Shown one piece after another: positions 24,223 through 31,762 of a stretch of 64,000 bases of DNA (positions within the stretch are counted from its first letter, which is position 1; each line of letters begins with the position of its first letter). The notes beneath the pieces are model-generated. The model had not been told where the DNA came from and did not search any database. It was given only the letters and a program-made list of their open reading frames with translations. Where the stretch lies: NCBI RefSeq assembly GCF_002005225.1, contig NZ_CP019724.1:7296001-7360000 (forward strand), written 5' to 3'. The position numbers were made by a program, and so were the translations under genes. The DNA comes from Streptomyces pactum (GTDB lineage Bacteria; Actinomycetota; Actinomycetes; Streptomycetales; Streptomycetaceae).

Positions 24223-24510
24223 TCAGGTGGTCGTGTGGTCGACCGCGGCCTGCGCGGCGCGGTAGGTCTGGGGGCTGGAGCGGCGCTTGCCGGAGGCGAT
24301 GGCGCGGTCGTCGTGGACGCGGGAGTCACTCAGCGGCGAGGGAGTGGTCCAGGCGCCGGCGGGGAGTCCGGGGCCGGGTTGCGGCTTGGGGCGTCCCTTG
24401 GCGGCCCATGGCGAGTGGCGGTCGCACTTCCAGCCGTTGACGTAGAAGTGGGTCTCGCCGTCGTGGTTGGTCGCGGGGATGTCGCAGGGTTCCGGGGTGC
24501 GGGCGCTCAT
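24223..24510 (-). CDS. Hypothetical protein, 95 aa
   Basis: The ATG is coupled to the whiB-like stop (ATGA). The product begins MSARTPEPCDIPATNHDGE and has a CDRHSPWAAKGRP segment, then a Pro-rich low-complexity region. Unknown role. Confidence 0.5.
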   Translation of the reverse strand: MSARTPEPCDIPATNHDGETHFYVNGWKCDRHSPWAAKGRPKPQPGPGLPAGAWTTPSPLSDSRVHDDRAIASGKRRSSPQTYRAAQAAVDHTTT

Positions 24511-24767
24511 GCCGCCGCCTTTCCGCGGGTGCCGGGGCGCGAGCGGCGGCGGCGCTGGCGGAGCTGCTGTTGGCTCATGCCGCCCCAGACGCCCCACTTC
24601 TCGCCGGTCTGGATGGCCCAGGCGGCGCACTGGGCGGCGACGGGGCAGGTGTTGCAGACCTTCTTGGCGGCGTTGACCTGCTCGCGGGCGTGCAGACCGT
24701 TGGCGTAGAAGGCGCGGGGGTCGACCCCGATGCAGGCGGCGCGGGCCATCCAGTCGAGGCTGCTCAT
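24507..24767 (-). CDS. WhiB-family iron-sulfur transcription factor, phage-encoded
   Basis: The 86-residue protein has the four cluster cysteines at residues 12, 38, 41 and 47 (CxxC and CPVAAQC) and the GVWGG turn at 59-63, followed by a basic RQRRRRSRPG tail that would contact DNA. WhiB-like proteins bind a [4Fe-4S] cluster and the sigma-A region 4 and are confined to actinobacteria and their phages. Phage copies (for example in mycobacteriophage TM4) can inhibit the host WhiB2. Here it overlaps the methylase stop (ATGA) and the 95-residue gene, so it is part of the early operon. Confidence 0.92.
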   Translation of the reverse strand: MSSLDWMARAACIGVDPRAFYANGLHAREQVNAAKKVCNTCPVAAQCAAWAIQTGEKWGVWGGMSQQQLRQRRRRSRPGTRGKAAA

Positions 24768-26461
24768 GCCGCCACCTCCGCCCGGTGGAGGCTCGCGCGG
24801 AGCCGCTCGCCGATCCACTCCCCGACCTGCGGGGAGACGGCGTTGCCGAACCCGTCGACCTGGTTGCGGGCGGTGCCCCAGACCTTGAAGCTGCCGCGGT
24901 AGTCGCCGAAGTTCACGTCGAAGCCGCAGCCGCGGCCGATCTCGTACTCCCGCATCATGCGGAAGTGGCAGTCCTCCAGCGGGAGATCGGCGAGCGCGGC
25001 CCGCCACTGCGCGGTGAGCAGCGCCGTGGTGTCGGCGGCAGTGATGGTGCCGAGCGGGTCGGTCAGCGGATGCGGCGCGGTCCCGTGGCCGGGGCTGGTG
25101 CCGTTCTGCTTGTACCAGCCGGCGGCCGTGAGCAGGCCGGGGATCTGGTCCGAGGTGAAGGCGGGCATCGCCTCGGCGTGCATCGTGGGCACGGTGTGCT
25201 TCCGGTACGGCACGACGCCGGACGACACGACGGCGAGGGTCTCCGATCCGACCTGGGTGGGCAGCGGCTCGTGGCCGCTGCGCGGGGCACCCTGGTAGTT
25301 GTCCACGGCCAGCGCCAGGCCCGATGCGGTCTCAGCCCACAGCGGCTCCGCGAGGGGCCCGGTCGACAGGATCGACGTCTCCTGCTGGCTGGTCTGCGTC
25401 GCCAGCGGCTGCAACGGGTGCTTCTCGATCCCGTGCACGCCCTTCGCGGGCATGAACACGGCGGGGAAGTCCGCGAACCGCTGGCGGCACCGCTCGGCGC
25501 GAGCCATCGTCGACCGGGCAAGCGGACCGACGAACCCGTCCTTGAACGTCTTGACCGGCTTGTCGCCGATGCGGACGCCGAGGTCGGTCAGGTCCAGCGC
25601 TGCCAGGGACGGCGTCATCGGCGGCACGACCTCGCGGCGGCAGATCGGGCAGCGGTAGTCGTACTGCTTGCCGTACTCCACCAACCCGGACGCTGGGACG
25701 CCGGTGCGCCAGGTCCACACGGCTTCGACGTCCTTGTCGCAGCGGTGGCAGCGGGAGACCGGGCGGTGCTCCAGGTCCGGGGCGGGCAGGGACTTCTTCC
25801 AGAACACCCAGTAGCCGCGGTTCCTCGACTGCGGGACGCCGAAGAACTGGGAGTTGAAGAAGCACACCGCGCCGTCGTAGCCGAGCAGGTCGAACTGCTT
25901 GAGCCACCACCTGTAGGTGCTGCCATCGCCGATCTTCGGGCGGCCGGGGATGGCCGGCCCCCACGACTGGAGGCCGGTCGTGCACTCGATGAGGATCAGC
26001 CACGGGTGGTGCTTGGCCGCGTAGTGCAGGACGCAGTTGGCCGTGGCCCGGTCGCGCTCGGAGCGGGTGACGCGGGCTTCGTAGTCGGGGTCCTCCAGCT
26101 CGAAGAGCGTCCCGCCCTGCAAGTACGCCTTGATCGTGTTGGCCTGCGAGTGGTTGACGCAGCTCACGCCGGCGGCGAGGAGGTCGGCCCGGGGGAGGTC
26201 GCGGGCGGAGTGGTAGTCCGCGGCCTCGGGGTCGACCAGGTCGGCGATCCAGTGTTCAGCGTCCGGATGGTTGGCCTCGTGGACCTGCACCTTGTACGGG
26301 TTGTGGTTCGCCGCCATGATCGTGGTGAATCCGGCGCGCCGGATGCCCTCGGTGAGGCCACCGAAGCCGGAGAACAGATCGACTGCGGTGTACTCGTCGT
26401 GGCGGAAGCGGCGGCGCCGGGTGGCCGGCCGGTGGGTGGCGGTGCGGGCCTTCTGCGTCAC
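24764..26461 (-). CDS. DNA cytosine-C5 methyltransferase, divergent, with zinc ribbon
   Basis: The 565-residue protein starts at a GTG that overlaps the RuvC-like stop (GTGA). Motif I is VDLFSGFGGL (27-36). The catalytic loop reads GVSCVNHSQ with Cys101, where typical enzymes have GxPCQ. The ENV motif is replaced by IECTTG with Glu159. Motif VIII is QSRNRG (211-216), and motif X is near GFGNAVSPQVG. A C238xxC...C271xxC zinc ribbon lies in the target-recognition region. It should modify cytosine in phage DNA for protection. No cognate restriction enzyme is adjacent. The non-canonical motifs leave substrate or product specificity open. Confidence 0.85.
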   Translation of the reverse strand: MTQKARTATHRPATRRRRFRHDEYTAVDLFSGFGGLTEGIRRAGFTTIMAANHNPYKVQVHEANHPDAEHWIADLVDPEAADYHSARDLPRADLLAAGVSCVNHSQANTIKAYLQGGTLFELEDPDYEARVTRSERDRATANCVLHYAAKHHPWLILIECTTGLQSWGPAIPGRPKIGDGSTYRWWLKQFDLLGYDGAVCFFNSQFFGVPQSRNRGYWVFWKKSLPAPDLEHRPVSRCHRCDKDVEAVWTWRTGVPASGLVEYGKQYDYRCPICRREVVPPMTPSLAALDLTDLGVRIGDKPVKTFKDGFVGPLARSTMARAERCRQRFADFPAVFMPAKGVHGIEKHPLQPLATQTSQQETSILSTGPLAEPLWAETASGLALAVDNYQGAPRSGHEPLPTQVGSETLAVVSSGVVPYRKHTVPTMHAEAMPAFTSDQIPGLLTAAGWYKQNGTSPGHGTAPHPLTDPLGTITAADTTALLTAQWRAALADLPLEDCHFRMMREYEIGRGCGFDVNFGDYRGSFKVWGTARNQVDGFGNAVSPQVGEWIGERLRASLHRAEVAA

Positions 26462-27096
26462 CGGGCCACCGCCGGCATGTTCAGCGGCCACGTCACGCCG
26501 TCCAGCGCCCGGCGGTGGGTGTCCGGGAGGACGACGAGGGGGTAGCCGAGCCAGTGCAGGCCCATCGCGGCGAGGATCGTCGCGTCTGCCTGGTCGTAGC
26601 GTCCGCGGCCCTCGCACGGCACGCCGTATCGGTCGACCACAGCGTCGCGGACCATGGCCTTGGCGATCGTCTTCCGCTTGTTCGCCGGGTGGTCCTTGGC
26701 GGGGTTGGCGACGCCGCAGGCGTAGATGATGCGGTGCTGCGGCGGGCAGATCGCGAAGGGGATCCGGCGGCGCCACAGGTCGTGGCGGATGAGGCCGCGG
26801 AGGTAGGTCATCTCCTCGACGCCGGGCCGGTAGCCGACGGACATGGCGACGCCTTCGATGACGACGAGGTCTGTGGTGTCGGGTACGCGGTCGCGGATGG
26901 TGCGGCGGTGGAACTCCAGCCGGTCGTGTCCGGTGCGGGTGCCGGGGATGAGGGCGTCGGCGGTGGTGCCGTCGCTGATGCCGGTGCTGGTGAGGGAGAG
27001 GTCGAGGCCGTAGACGGTGGGGATGGTGAGGGGCCTCGGCCCGGCCGCCGCGGGGGCGGCCGGTGCCTCGGTGGTGACATCGAAGAGGGTGCTCAT
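26458..27096 (-). CDS. RuvC-like Holliday junction resolvase / RNase H-fold nuclease
   Basis: The 212-residue protein begins MSTLFDVTTEAPAAP. The core starts YGLDLSLTSTGIS, a RuvC/RNase H-type first strand with the catalytic Asp. A strand with VVIEGVAMSVG follows, and a C-terminal DQADATILAAMGLHWL supplies the acidic residues. These match phage RuvC-like resolvases that debranch recombination intermediates before packaging. It is coupled to the methylase gene downstream. Exact substrate is unknown. Confidence 0.75.
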   Translation of the reverse strand: MSTLFDVTTEAPAAPAAAGPRPLTIPTVYGLDLSLTSTGISDGTTADALIPGTRTGHDRLEFHRRTIRDRVPDTTDLVVIEGVAMSVGYRPGVEEMTYLRGLIRHDLWRRRIPFAICPPQHRIIYACGVANPAKDHPANKRKTIAKAMVRDAVVDRYGVPCEGRGRYDQADATILAAMGLHWLGYPLVVLPDTHRRALDGVTWPLNMPAVAR

Positions 27097-27098
27097 GT

Positions 27099-27371
27099 TC
27101 AGTCCCCCGTGGTGGTCGGTGTGGTGTGGCGGCATTCGGTGCAGCACGTGCCGCCCGTGGCCAGCCGAAGCTGGAGCGTGTCCCGGTCCTGCACCACGCA
27201 CCGCGCCTCGACCTGGTCGAGGGCCTCGACGGGGCGGAGCAGTGCGGCGTCGGCGGTCTCGCGGGTGGAGCGGTGCCGGCCGGTCGGGACGGGCCAGGAG
27301 CGGGCGATGATGACGGCGCCGACTCCGGCGGTGGTGATGGCTGCGCCGAGGGCGGCGGCGAACTGGCTCAC
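27099..27371 (-). CDS. Small membrane-anchored Cys protein, 90 aa
   Basis: The GTG start overlaps the upstream stop. An N-terminal hydrophobic segment (AAALGAAITTAGVGAVIIA) is followed by a polar domain and a Cys-rich end (CCTECRHTTPTTTGD). It is probably a single-pass protein with a soluble zinc or disulfide tail. Unknown role. Confidence 0.5.
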   Translation of the reverse strand: MSQFAAALGAAITTAGVGAVIIARSWPVPTGRHRSTRETADAALLRPVEALDQVEARCVVQDRDTLQLRLATGGTCCTECRHTTPTTTGD

Positions 27372-27790
27372 GACAGGGCCTCCGGCTTCGGCTTCTGGAA
27401 GCCGGGCTGCCACGGCCCGCTGTCCTCGATGTGCCCGCCGTGAGGCATGCAGAGCGCGTCGTCGAGGCGGGCCTGGAGGTGGTCAGCGCGCTTCTTCTCC
27501 GCGGCCATCTGCTCGCGGACGGCGGCGAGCTGCTTCTCCAGCTCGGCCAGGTAGTCCGGGTCCGACTCCGCCAGGGCAGCGTTCCGCTTGCTCAGTTCCT
27601 CGACTCGACCGGACAGACGTCGGTTGGTGGCGTCGGCCTCGGCGAACTGGCTGGCGCTGGTCTGCGCTGCGGTACGGAACGCGTTCCGCTCGGTGCGGGC
27701 GTCGTCGCGCTGCTCGATGGCCTGGGTGAGTCGGGCCCGCAGCGCGGTGGTCTCCCGCTCGTGGCGGCGGCGGGTGATGAGTCCGAACAT
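27368..27790 (-). CDS. Coiled-coil protein, 140 aa
   Basis: The product starts MFGLITRRRHERETTALRA. About 100 residues of coiled coil follow (QFAEADATNRRLSGRVEEL and beyond), then a His/Gly tail. The start overlaps the exonuclease stop (GTGATG junction). Unknown role. Confidence 0.55.
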   Translation of the reverse strand: MFGLITRRRHERETTALRARLTQAIEQRDDARTERNAFRTAAQTSASQFAEADATNRRLSGRVEELSKRNAALAESDPDYLAELEKQLAAVREQMAAEKKRADHLQARLDDALCMPHGGHIEDSGPWQPGFQKPKPEALS

Positions 27791-28539
27791 CACGAGGTCT
27801 CCGATCGCTGGGCCGGGATCAGCGGCCAGGAGCCGTCGATCGTCTTGTTCGGGTCGCCGCCCTGCTCCGGCGTGGCCTTCGTGCGGAACCACTTCTGGAG
27901 GCCGGCCTGTTGGTCCGCGCGCCACTTCTGCTGAGCAGCGAACAGCTCCTGCGGTTCATACCGGTCGAGCTGCGGGTATCGGGCGAACTGCGCCTCGGCG
28001 ATCAGCAGTGCGGCCAGTGCGTCTGCCTTTGCCTCGTGCCAGTCGTTGAGCGCGACGCCGTACCGGTCGGCGGTGGGCTTGAGCTTCCGCTGGCCGCTGC
28101 CCCGTACGCCGCGGTAGAACTCCTTGTCGATCACGTGGGGGTCGACGAGGGGCAGTGGGCCGGGCCCGACGAGCTCCGCCATGGTCGGGAGACCGTGCCG
28201 CTGGAGTTCGTAGTGGAGGATCGACCAGTCGAAGGACTGGTTGAACGCGACGACCGGCATCCCACGACTGATGGCTGCAGCCAGGTGTCCCGCGATCTCC
28301 TCCAGCGTGGCCTTCGGGTCGCTGCCCTCAGCCTGGGCCTTGGCGTCCGTGATGCCGTGGACTTCGGTGGTGGCGGGCGGGATCGGCACTCCGGGGTTGA
28401 TGAGGTAGGTGAAGGACCGGTCGTCCATGCCGGGGGCGCGGACGATGAAGGCGGCGGTGACGATGCGGTCGTTGGCCGGGTCGATGCCGGTTGTCTCCGT
28501 GTCCCAGGCCGCTTTCCAGGCGTCGGCGAAGGTACTCAC
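27790..28539 (-). CDS. DnaQ-like 3'-5' exonuclease
   Basis: The 249-residue protein has Exo I WDTETTGID with Asp13 and Glu15, Exo II NQSFDWSIL with the second Asp, and Exo III DWHEAKADALAALL with His and Asp. This is the DEDDh arrangement. Such phage enzymes proofread or trim 3' ends during recombination and replication. It is coupled to the annealing-protein gene upstream (28536 overlap). Fusion to polymerase is absent, so it acts as a stand-alone nuclease. Confidence 0.85.
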   Translation of the reverse strand: MSTFADAWKAAWDTETTGIDPANDRIVTAAFIVRAPGMDDRSFTYLINPGVPIPPATTEVHGITDAKAQAEGSDPKATLEEIAGHLAAAISRGMPVVAFNQSFDWSILHYELQRHGLPTMAELVGPGPLPLVDPHVIDKEFYRGVRGSGQRKLKPTADRYGVALNDWHEAKADALAALLIAEAQFARYPQLDRYEPQELFAAQQKWRADQQAGLQKWFRTKATPEQGGDPNKTIDGSWPLIPAQRSETS

Positions 28540-29315
28540 TGGCCACCGCCGGTGCGCTCGCCGTGGATCCGTCGGCCGAGGTCGCCGAGCGTCTCCCACT
28601 CACCCGTCTCGTTCTGCACGCGGGAGCCGAGCATCCGGGCGTTGGACACCTCGTAGCCGATCTGCTGGATACGGCCCGGGGACGTCTTCGGGTCGAGGAG
28701 CTCGTCGCGGTACGACTCGGCGGACCGGGCGGGGGCGTCGATACCACGCTCGATGCGGTCGGCGTCCGGATCGCGGTCCCCGGTGGGGACGAGCCCGGCG
28801 GTCAGGAGCAGCGTCCGCAGAGCCACCGTCTGTGCCTTGGTGGTGGACTTGTCGGAGGTGTCCAGCGCCTCGCCCGCCGTCTGCAGGGTGAGGGTGTCGC
28901 CGAGGGGCCCCATGATCTGCCAGGTGACCGTGACGGTGCACTCGCGCATCATGCTGCCGCTCTTGGTCTGCTTGCCGCCGTATGACGTCGCCACGTTGAC
29001 CGGCAGGACGTGCACGCCGTGCTTGAGGGTGACCGGGCCGAAGTGCTGGACGACGACGTCGGCACCGCGGAAGTTGTACTTGGTGCGGCCCTCCTCGTAC
29101 TTCTGGCCCTTGGCGATGGAGCGAATCTCGCGGCGGACGCGGAGCCACGCGATATGGATGGGCACCATCTCGGGGTCGTCTTCGCCGGGCTCGTAGTCGG
29201 CCATCGGGTCCGGCATCGGGGTGTAGTCGTCGGCGGGCGGCGCGTCCGCGGCCGGGCCTGCGGCCGTGTCGGTGCGGCCGGCGGCTGCGGCGGCCCGCTC
29301 AGCGATCGTGGTCAT
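28536..29315 (-). CDS. ERF-family-like single-strand annealing protein
   Basis: The 259-residue product has an acidic, Ala-rich N-terminus and then a core with YNFRGADVVVQHFGPVTLK, YGGKQTKSGSM and TWQIMGPLGDTL. A C-terminal KSTTKAQTVALRTLLLTAG is reminiscent of ERF/RecT-type annealing proteins. It lies directly downstream of the YqaJ-type exonuclease and overlaps it (ATGA), the standard pairing of a nuclease with an annealase for phage recombination. The ERF call is by pattern and neighbour, so moderate. Confidence 0.75.
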   Translation of the reverse strand: MTTIAERAAAAAGRTDTAAGPAADAPPADDYTPMPDPMADYEPGEDDPEMVPIHIAWLRVRREIRSIAKGQKYEEGRTKYNFRGADVVVQHFGPVTLKHGVHVLPVNVATSYGGKQTKSGSMMRECTVTVTWQIMGPLGDTLTLQTAGEALDTSDKSTTKAQTVALRTLLLTAGLVPTGDRDPDADRIERGIDAPARSAESYRDELLDPKTSPGRIQQIGYEVSNARMLGSRVQNETGEWETLGDLGRRIHGERTGGGQ

Positions 29316-30361
29316 ACGGCGTGCTCCTCACGGACAGAGCGGGGGATGTTGATCTGGCGGTAGGCGCGGTCCTCGACGCAGTCCGCGTAGGCCTCGGGCC
29401 AGCGCTCGGCGAGGCGCTTGGTGTCGGTCCACTCCTTGGAGCGCTCGTCGAGCGACACGTACGGCCGGTCCAGGACCGTGGCCGCCTCGGCGCCGCCGAG
29501 CCCGGCGAGGATCCGGGCCTTCGCAGCCTTCTTCCGCTTCTCGGCGGCCGCGTAGTCGGCGTGCGCGTCGAGGTACTCCTCGATGGCGGTCTGCGTGTCC
29601 ACGTCCCGGGTGATGTCGACCGTCCCCTCCCGCTCCGGGTGGAGTCGGCCGTACAGGTCGAGGAGGACGTCGGGGTCGGCGTCGTGGGCGAGGACCGGCT
29701 GGCGGCGTTCGGTGATCTGCTGCCACGCACGCTCACCGGCCGCGCGGAGGTCGGCGACCAGCTGGGCGTGGTCACGGACGCGGATGACGTACTGCCGGTA
29801 GTCGTTGCCGCCGATCAGGACTGCGGCGTGCATGTGGTCGTAGCCGCAGGTGTCGGCCTGGTGCAGGGTCTGCACCAGCACGTCGTCGGCGACTCCGGCG
29901 CGGAACTGGCTGGCCTTCATCTTGTCGCGGCACTTGATCTCGACGGCGCACTTCTCTTCGCCGTCGGCGAGGGGGCACTTGAGGACGCGGCGGTCGAGGG
30001 TGCACATCTGCCAGGGCCGGTCGATGTTCTGGACGAGGCCGACGCGGCGGACCATTGAGCGGTTGCGGCGGGCCCATTCGCGGGCGACGGTCTCCTCGAA
30101 CGCGCGACCCCACAGGGCGGGTTCGGAGTCGTCGGACTCCAGCGGCAACCCGCCCGTCTTGTCGTGCCAGACGGACAGGGCGTTGCCGTAGCGGCTGATG
30201 CCGAGGATGGCGGCGATGTCGGAGGAGCCGATGCCGGAGCGGCGGGCGGTGAGCCAGTCGGCGCGGTCGGCGTCGGCGGGGAGGATGAGGCGGCCGGTGG
30301 GGGTGACCCGGCGGCCGGCGGCCGGGGCCGTGATGGCCCCAGCCTGCGCGGTCGTGCTCAC
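29312..30361 (-). CDS. YqaJ-like viral recombinase/exonuclease
   Basis: The 349-residue protein starts at a GTG. It has the family signatures GIGSSDIAAILGISRY (about residue 45-60), the catalytic acidic pair in CAVEIKCRDKMKASQF and the later YGRLHPEREGTV region. YqaJ enzymes are lambda-exonuclease-like 5'-3' nucleases that produce 3' tails for annealing. Conserved Glu and Lys of the EIK motif are intact. The following ERF-like gene completes the recombination pair. Confidence 0.85.
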   Translation of the reverse strand: MSTTAQAGAITAPAAGRRVTPTGRLILPADADRADWLTARRSGIGSSDIAAILGISRYGNALSVWHDKTGGLPLESDDSEPALWGRAFEETVAREWARRNRSMVRRVGLVQNIDRPWQMCTLDRRVLKCPLADGEEKCAVEIKCRDKMKASQFRAGVADDVLVQTLHQADTCGYDHMHAAVLIGGNDYRQYVIRVRDHAQLVADLRAAGERAWQQITERRQPVLAHDADPDVLLDLYGRLHPEREGTVDITRDVDTQTAIEEYLDAHADYAAAEKRKKAAKARILAGLGGAEAATVLDRPYVSLDERSKEWTDTKRLAERWPEAYADCVEDRAYRQINIPRSVREEHAV

Positions 30362-30600
30362 TTGCTGTCCTCTCCGGTGGTGCTGATCAGGTGGTAGACG
30401 TGGCGGCCGTCGGGGTCCTGGCCGACGATGAGGAGCCCGCGCCCGGCGAGGGCCCGCAAGTCCTTGCGGGTCGTGTTGCGCTTCGCGGTCGGCCAGGGGC
30501 TGTCGGTCATGAGCTGCTCGGCCAGGCCCGTGGTGACCGGCCGGCCGTGCTCGCGGACGGCGGCGTAGAGGTACTGGCGGCGGGTGGTGAGGTCAGCCAC
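30358..30600 (-). CDS. Winged-helix-like small protein, 80 aa
   Basis: A GTG start gives MADLTTRRQYLYAAVREHG. An HTH-like helix pair (GLAEQLMTDSPWPTAKRNT) and a wing (LLIVGQDPDGRHVYHL) suggest a winged-helix DNA-binding domain. It overlaps the YqaJ start and the upstream gene. Possibly a regulator within the early operon. Confidence 0.6.
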   Translation of the reverse strand: MADLTTRRQYLYAAVREHGRPVTTGLAEQLMTDSPWPTAKRNTTRKDLRALAGRGLLIVGQDPDGRHVYHLISTTGEDSK

Positions 30601-31006
30601 GGCGCACCTCCTGGCGGGCCGCCGTCTCGTCGGCGACGTGCTGGTGCAGCAGCCGCCGCACCTCGTTCACGTCGGCGTCGTCGGGACGGACGACCACTCG
30701 CAGGGTGCGGACGAGGCCGCGGAGCATGGCCAGTTCGCCGTCGTAGGCCTCGGGAGTGGCGTCGGCCGTGGTACGGCTGCTCTTCTCCTCAGTGGCGGCG
30801 GCGCGGGCCACGGACGCCTCCAGGCGCAGGAAGCGGAGGACGGCGTCCTTACGGACAGTGCGGGAGGCCCCGACCTGGAGGCGTCGTTCGGCTTCCTCGG
30901 CCACGGCCGTGATGACTTCGGCGCGGTAGGCGTGAGCCAGCCGGTACGCCTCGATCGCATCGAGCCGCAGGGACAGGGCCACATGCAGTTCCATGGCGGC
31001 GCTCAT
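30593..31006 (-). CDS. Helical phage protein, 137 aa
   Basis: The product begins MSAAMELHVALSLRLDAIE and is nearly all helical, with a charged C-terminus. It is coupled to the next upstream gene (ATGA). No motif recognised. Confidence 0.55.
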   Translation of the reverse strand: MSAAMELHVALSLRLDAIEAYRLAHAYRAEVITAVAEEAERRLQVGASRTVRKDAVLRFLRLEASVARAAATEEKSSRTTADATPEAYDGELAMLRGLVRTLRVVVRPDDADVNEVRRLLHQHVADETAARQEVRRG

Positions 31007-31386
31007 GCGGCAGCACCACCCTCGCGGCGCTGCGCCGGGATCACCACGGCCGGAGCCGGGGCCAACGCCCGCAGACGCTCGGCCAGCGCGGCCACCTGCT
31101 CCCCATACACCGGAGCCTCGAAGCCAACCCCCCGAAGGATCTGCTCCAGACGCAGGGCCTCCGGAGCGTGCCCGTCGTGCCCCGAGGCCGCGGCACGGTC
31201 GGCCGCGTACTCGAGGAACAGGCCGAGCAGCTCCTCGTCGTCCGCGATCGCCGTGATGGCGCGGCTGATGGGGTGCTCCAGGTCGAGCATCACGCCGGTC
31301 GGAATCCGGCGGACGTAGATCCGGGCAGGGCCGGTGACGGCAGGCCGCCGAAGGAGGCGGTGGAGGATGAGACGAAGGCGGTTCAT
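31003..31386 (-). CDS. Phage early protein, 127 aa
   Basis: The product begins MNRLRLILHRLLRRPAVTG, a basic helix, then an IYVRRIPTGVMLDLEHP strand region and a helical C-terminus. The start overlaps the upstream stop as TGATG. Unknown role. Confidence 0.55.
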   Translation of the reverse strand: MNRLRLILHRLLRRPAVTGPARIYVRRIPTGVMLDLEHPISRAITAIADDEELLGLFLEYAADRAAASGHDGHAPEALRLEQILRGVGFEAPVYGEQVAALAERLRALAPAPAVVIPAQRREGGAAA

Positions 31387-31640
31387 CACTCGTCGTCCTC
31401 CTCCGGGATCGAGACGCCGGCGGCTCGCTGCCACTCGGCCCACCCGTGGACGGCCTCGCGGACCGGGACGGAGCGGTCGGGAGTACCGAGGGCGGTCGCA
31501 GCGGCCAGCGCGAGGGTGGCGTGCGCCTGAGCGATCCCGATGACCTGCTCGTTGCCCTCTTCGACGTAGACGTTGCCGCGCTCGGTCATGAGCCCCTGGA
31601 GGAGGCGCTCGGCTTCGCGGTAGTGCTCGGGACCGGTCAT
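31386..31640 (-). CDS. Small acidic protein, 84 aa
   Basis: The product begins MTGPEHYREAERLLQGLMT and ends in a highly acidic PEEDDE. The pattern of EQVIGIAQAHATLALAAAT is common in small actinobacterial phage proteins. Its ATG is coupled to a 41-residue peptide gene upstream. Confidence 0.55.
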   Translation of the reverse strand: MTGPEHYREAERLLQGLMTERGNVYVEEGNEQVIGIAQAHATLALAAATALGTPDRSVPVREAVHGWAEWQRAAGVSIPEEDDE

Positions 31641-31762
31641 CGGGTGCCTCCGGAGTGGCGGTTGAGCAGGTGGGAGAGGTAGGCGGGGACGTCGCTCGCG
31701 CAGAACGCGACCCAGACGAGCCCGACGACGGTGGCCCAGATCAGCCACTCGAGGACGTTCAC
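31637..31762 (-). CDS. Tiny membrane peptide, 41 aa
   Basis: The GTG start overlaps the upstream stop (GTGA), and its TGA overlaps the next ATG. The peptide begins VNVLEWLIWATVVGLVWVA, a single hydrophobic helix, followed by a short polar tail ending in GGTR. Confidence 0.5.
   Translation of the reverse strand: MNVLEWLIWATVVGLVWVAFCASDVPAYLSHLLNRHSGGTR

Noticed and set aside
24785..26545. 586-codon open frame on the plus strand opposite the methylase
   Set aside because: It is a mirror frame of a gene with clear methylase motifs. Its composition is Arg/Gly/Val-biased without motifs, as expected from antisense frames in GC-rich DNA.
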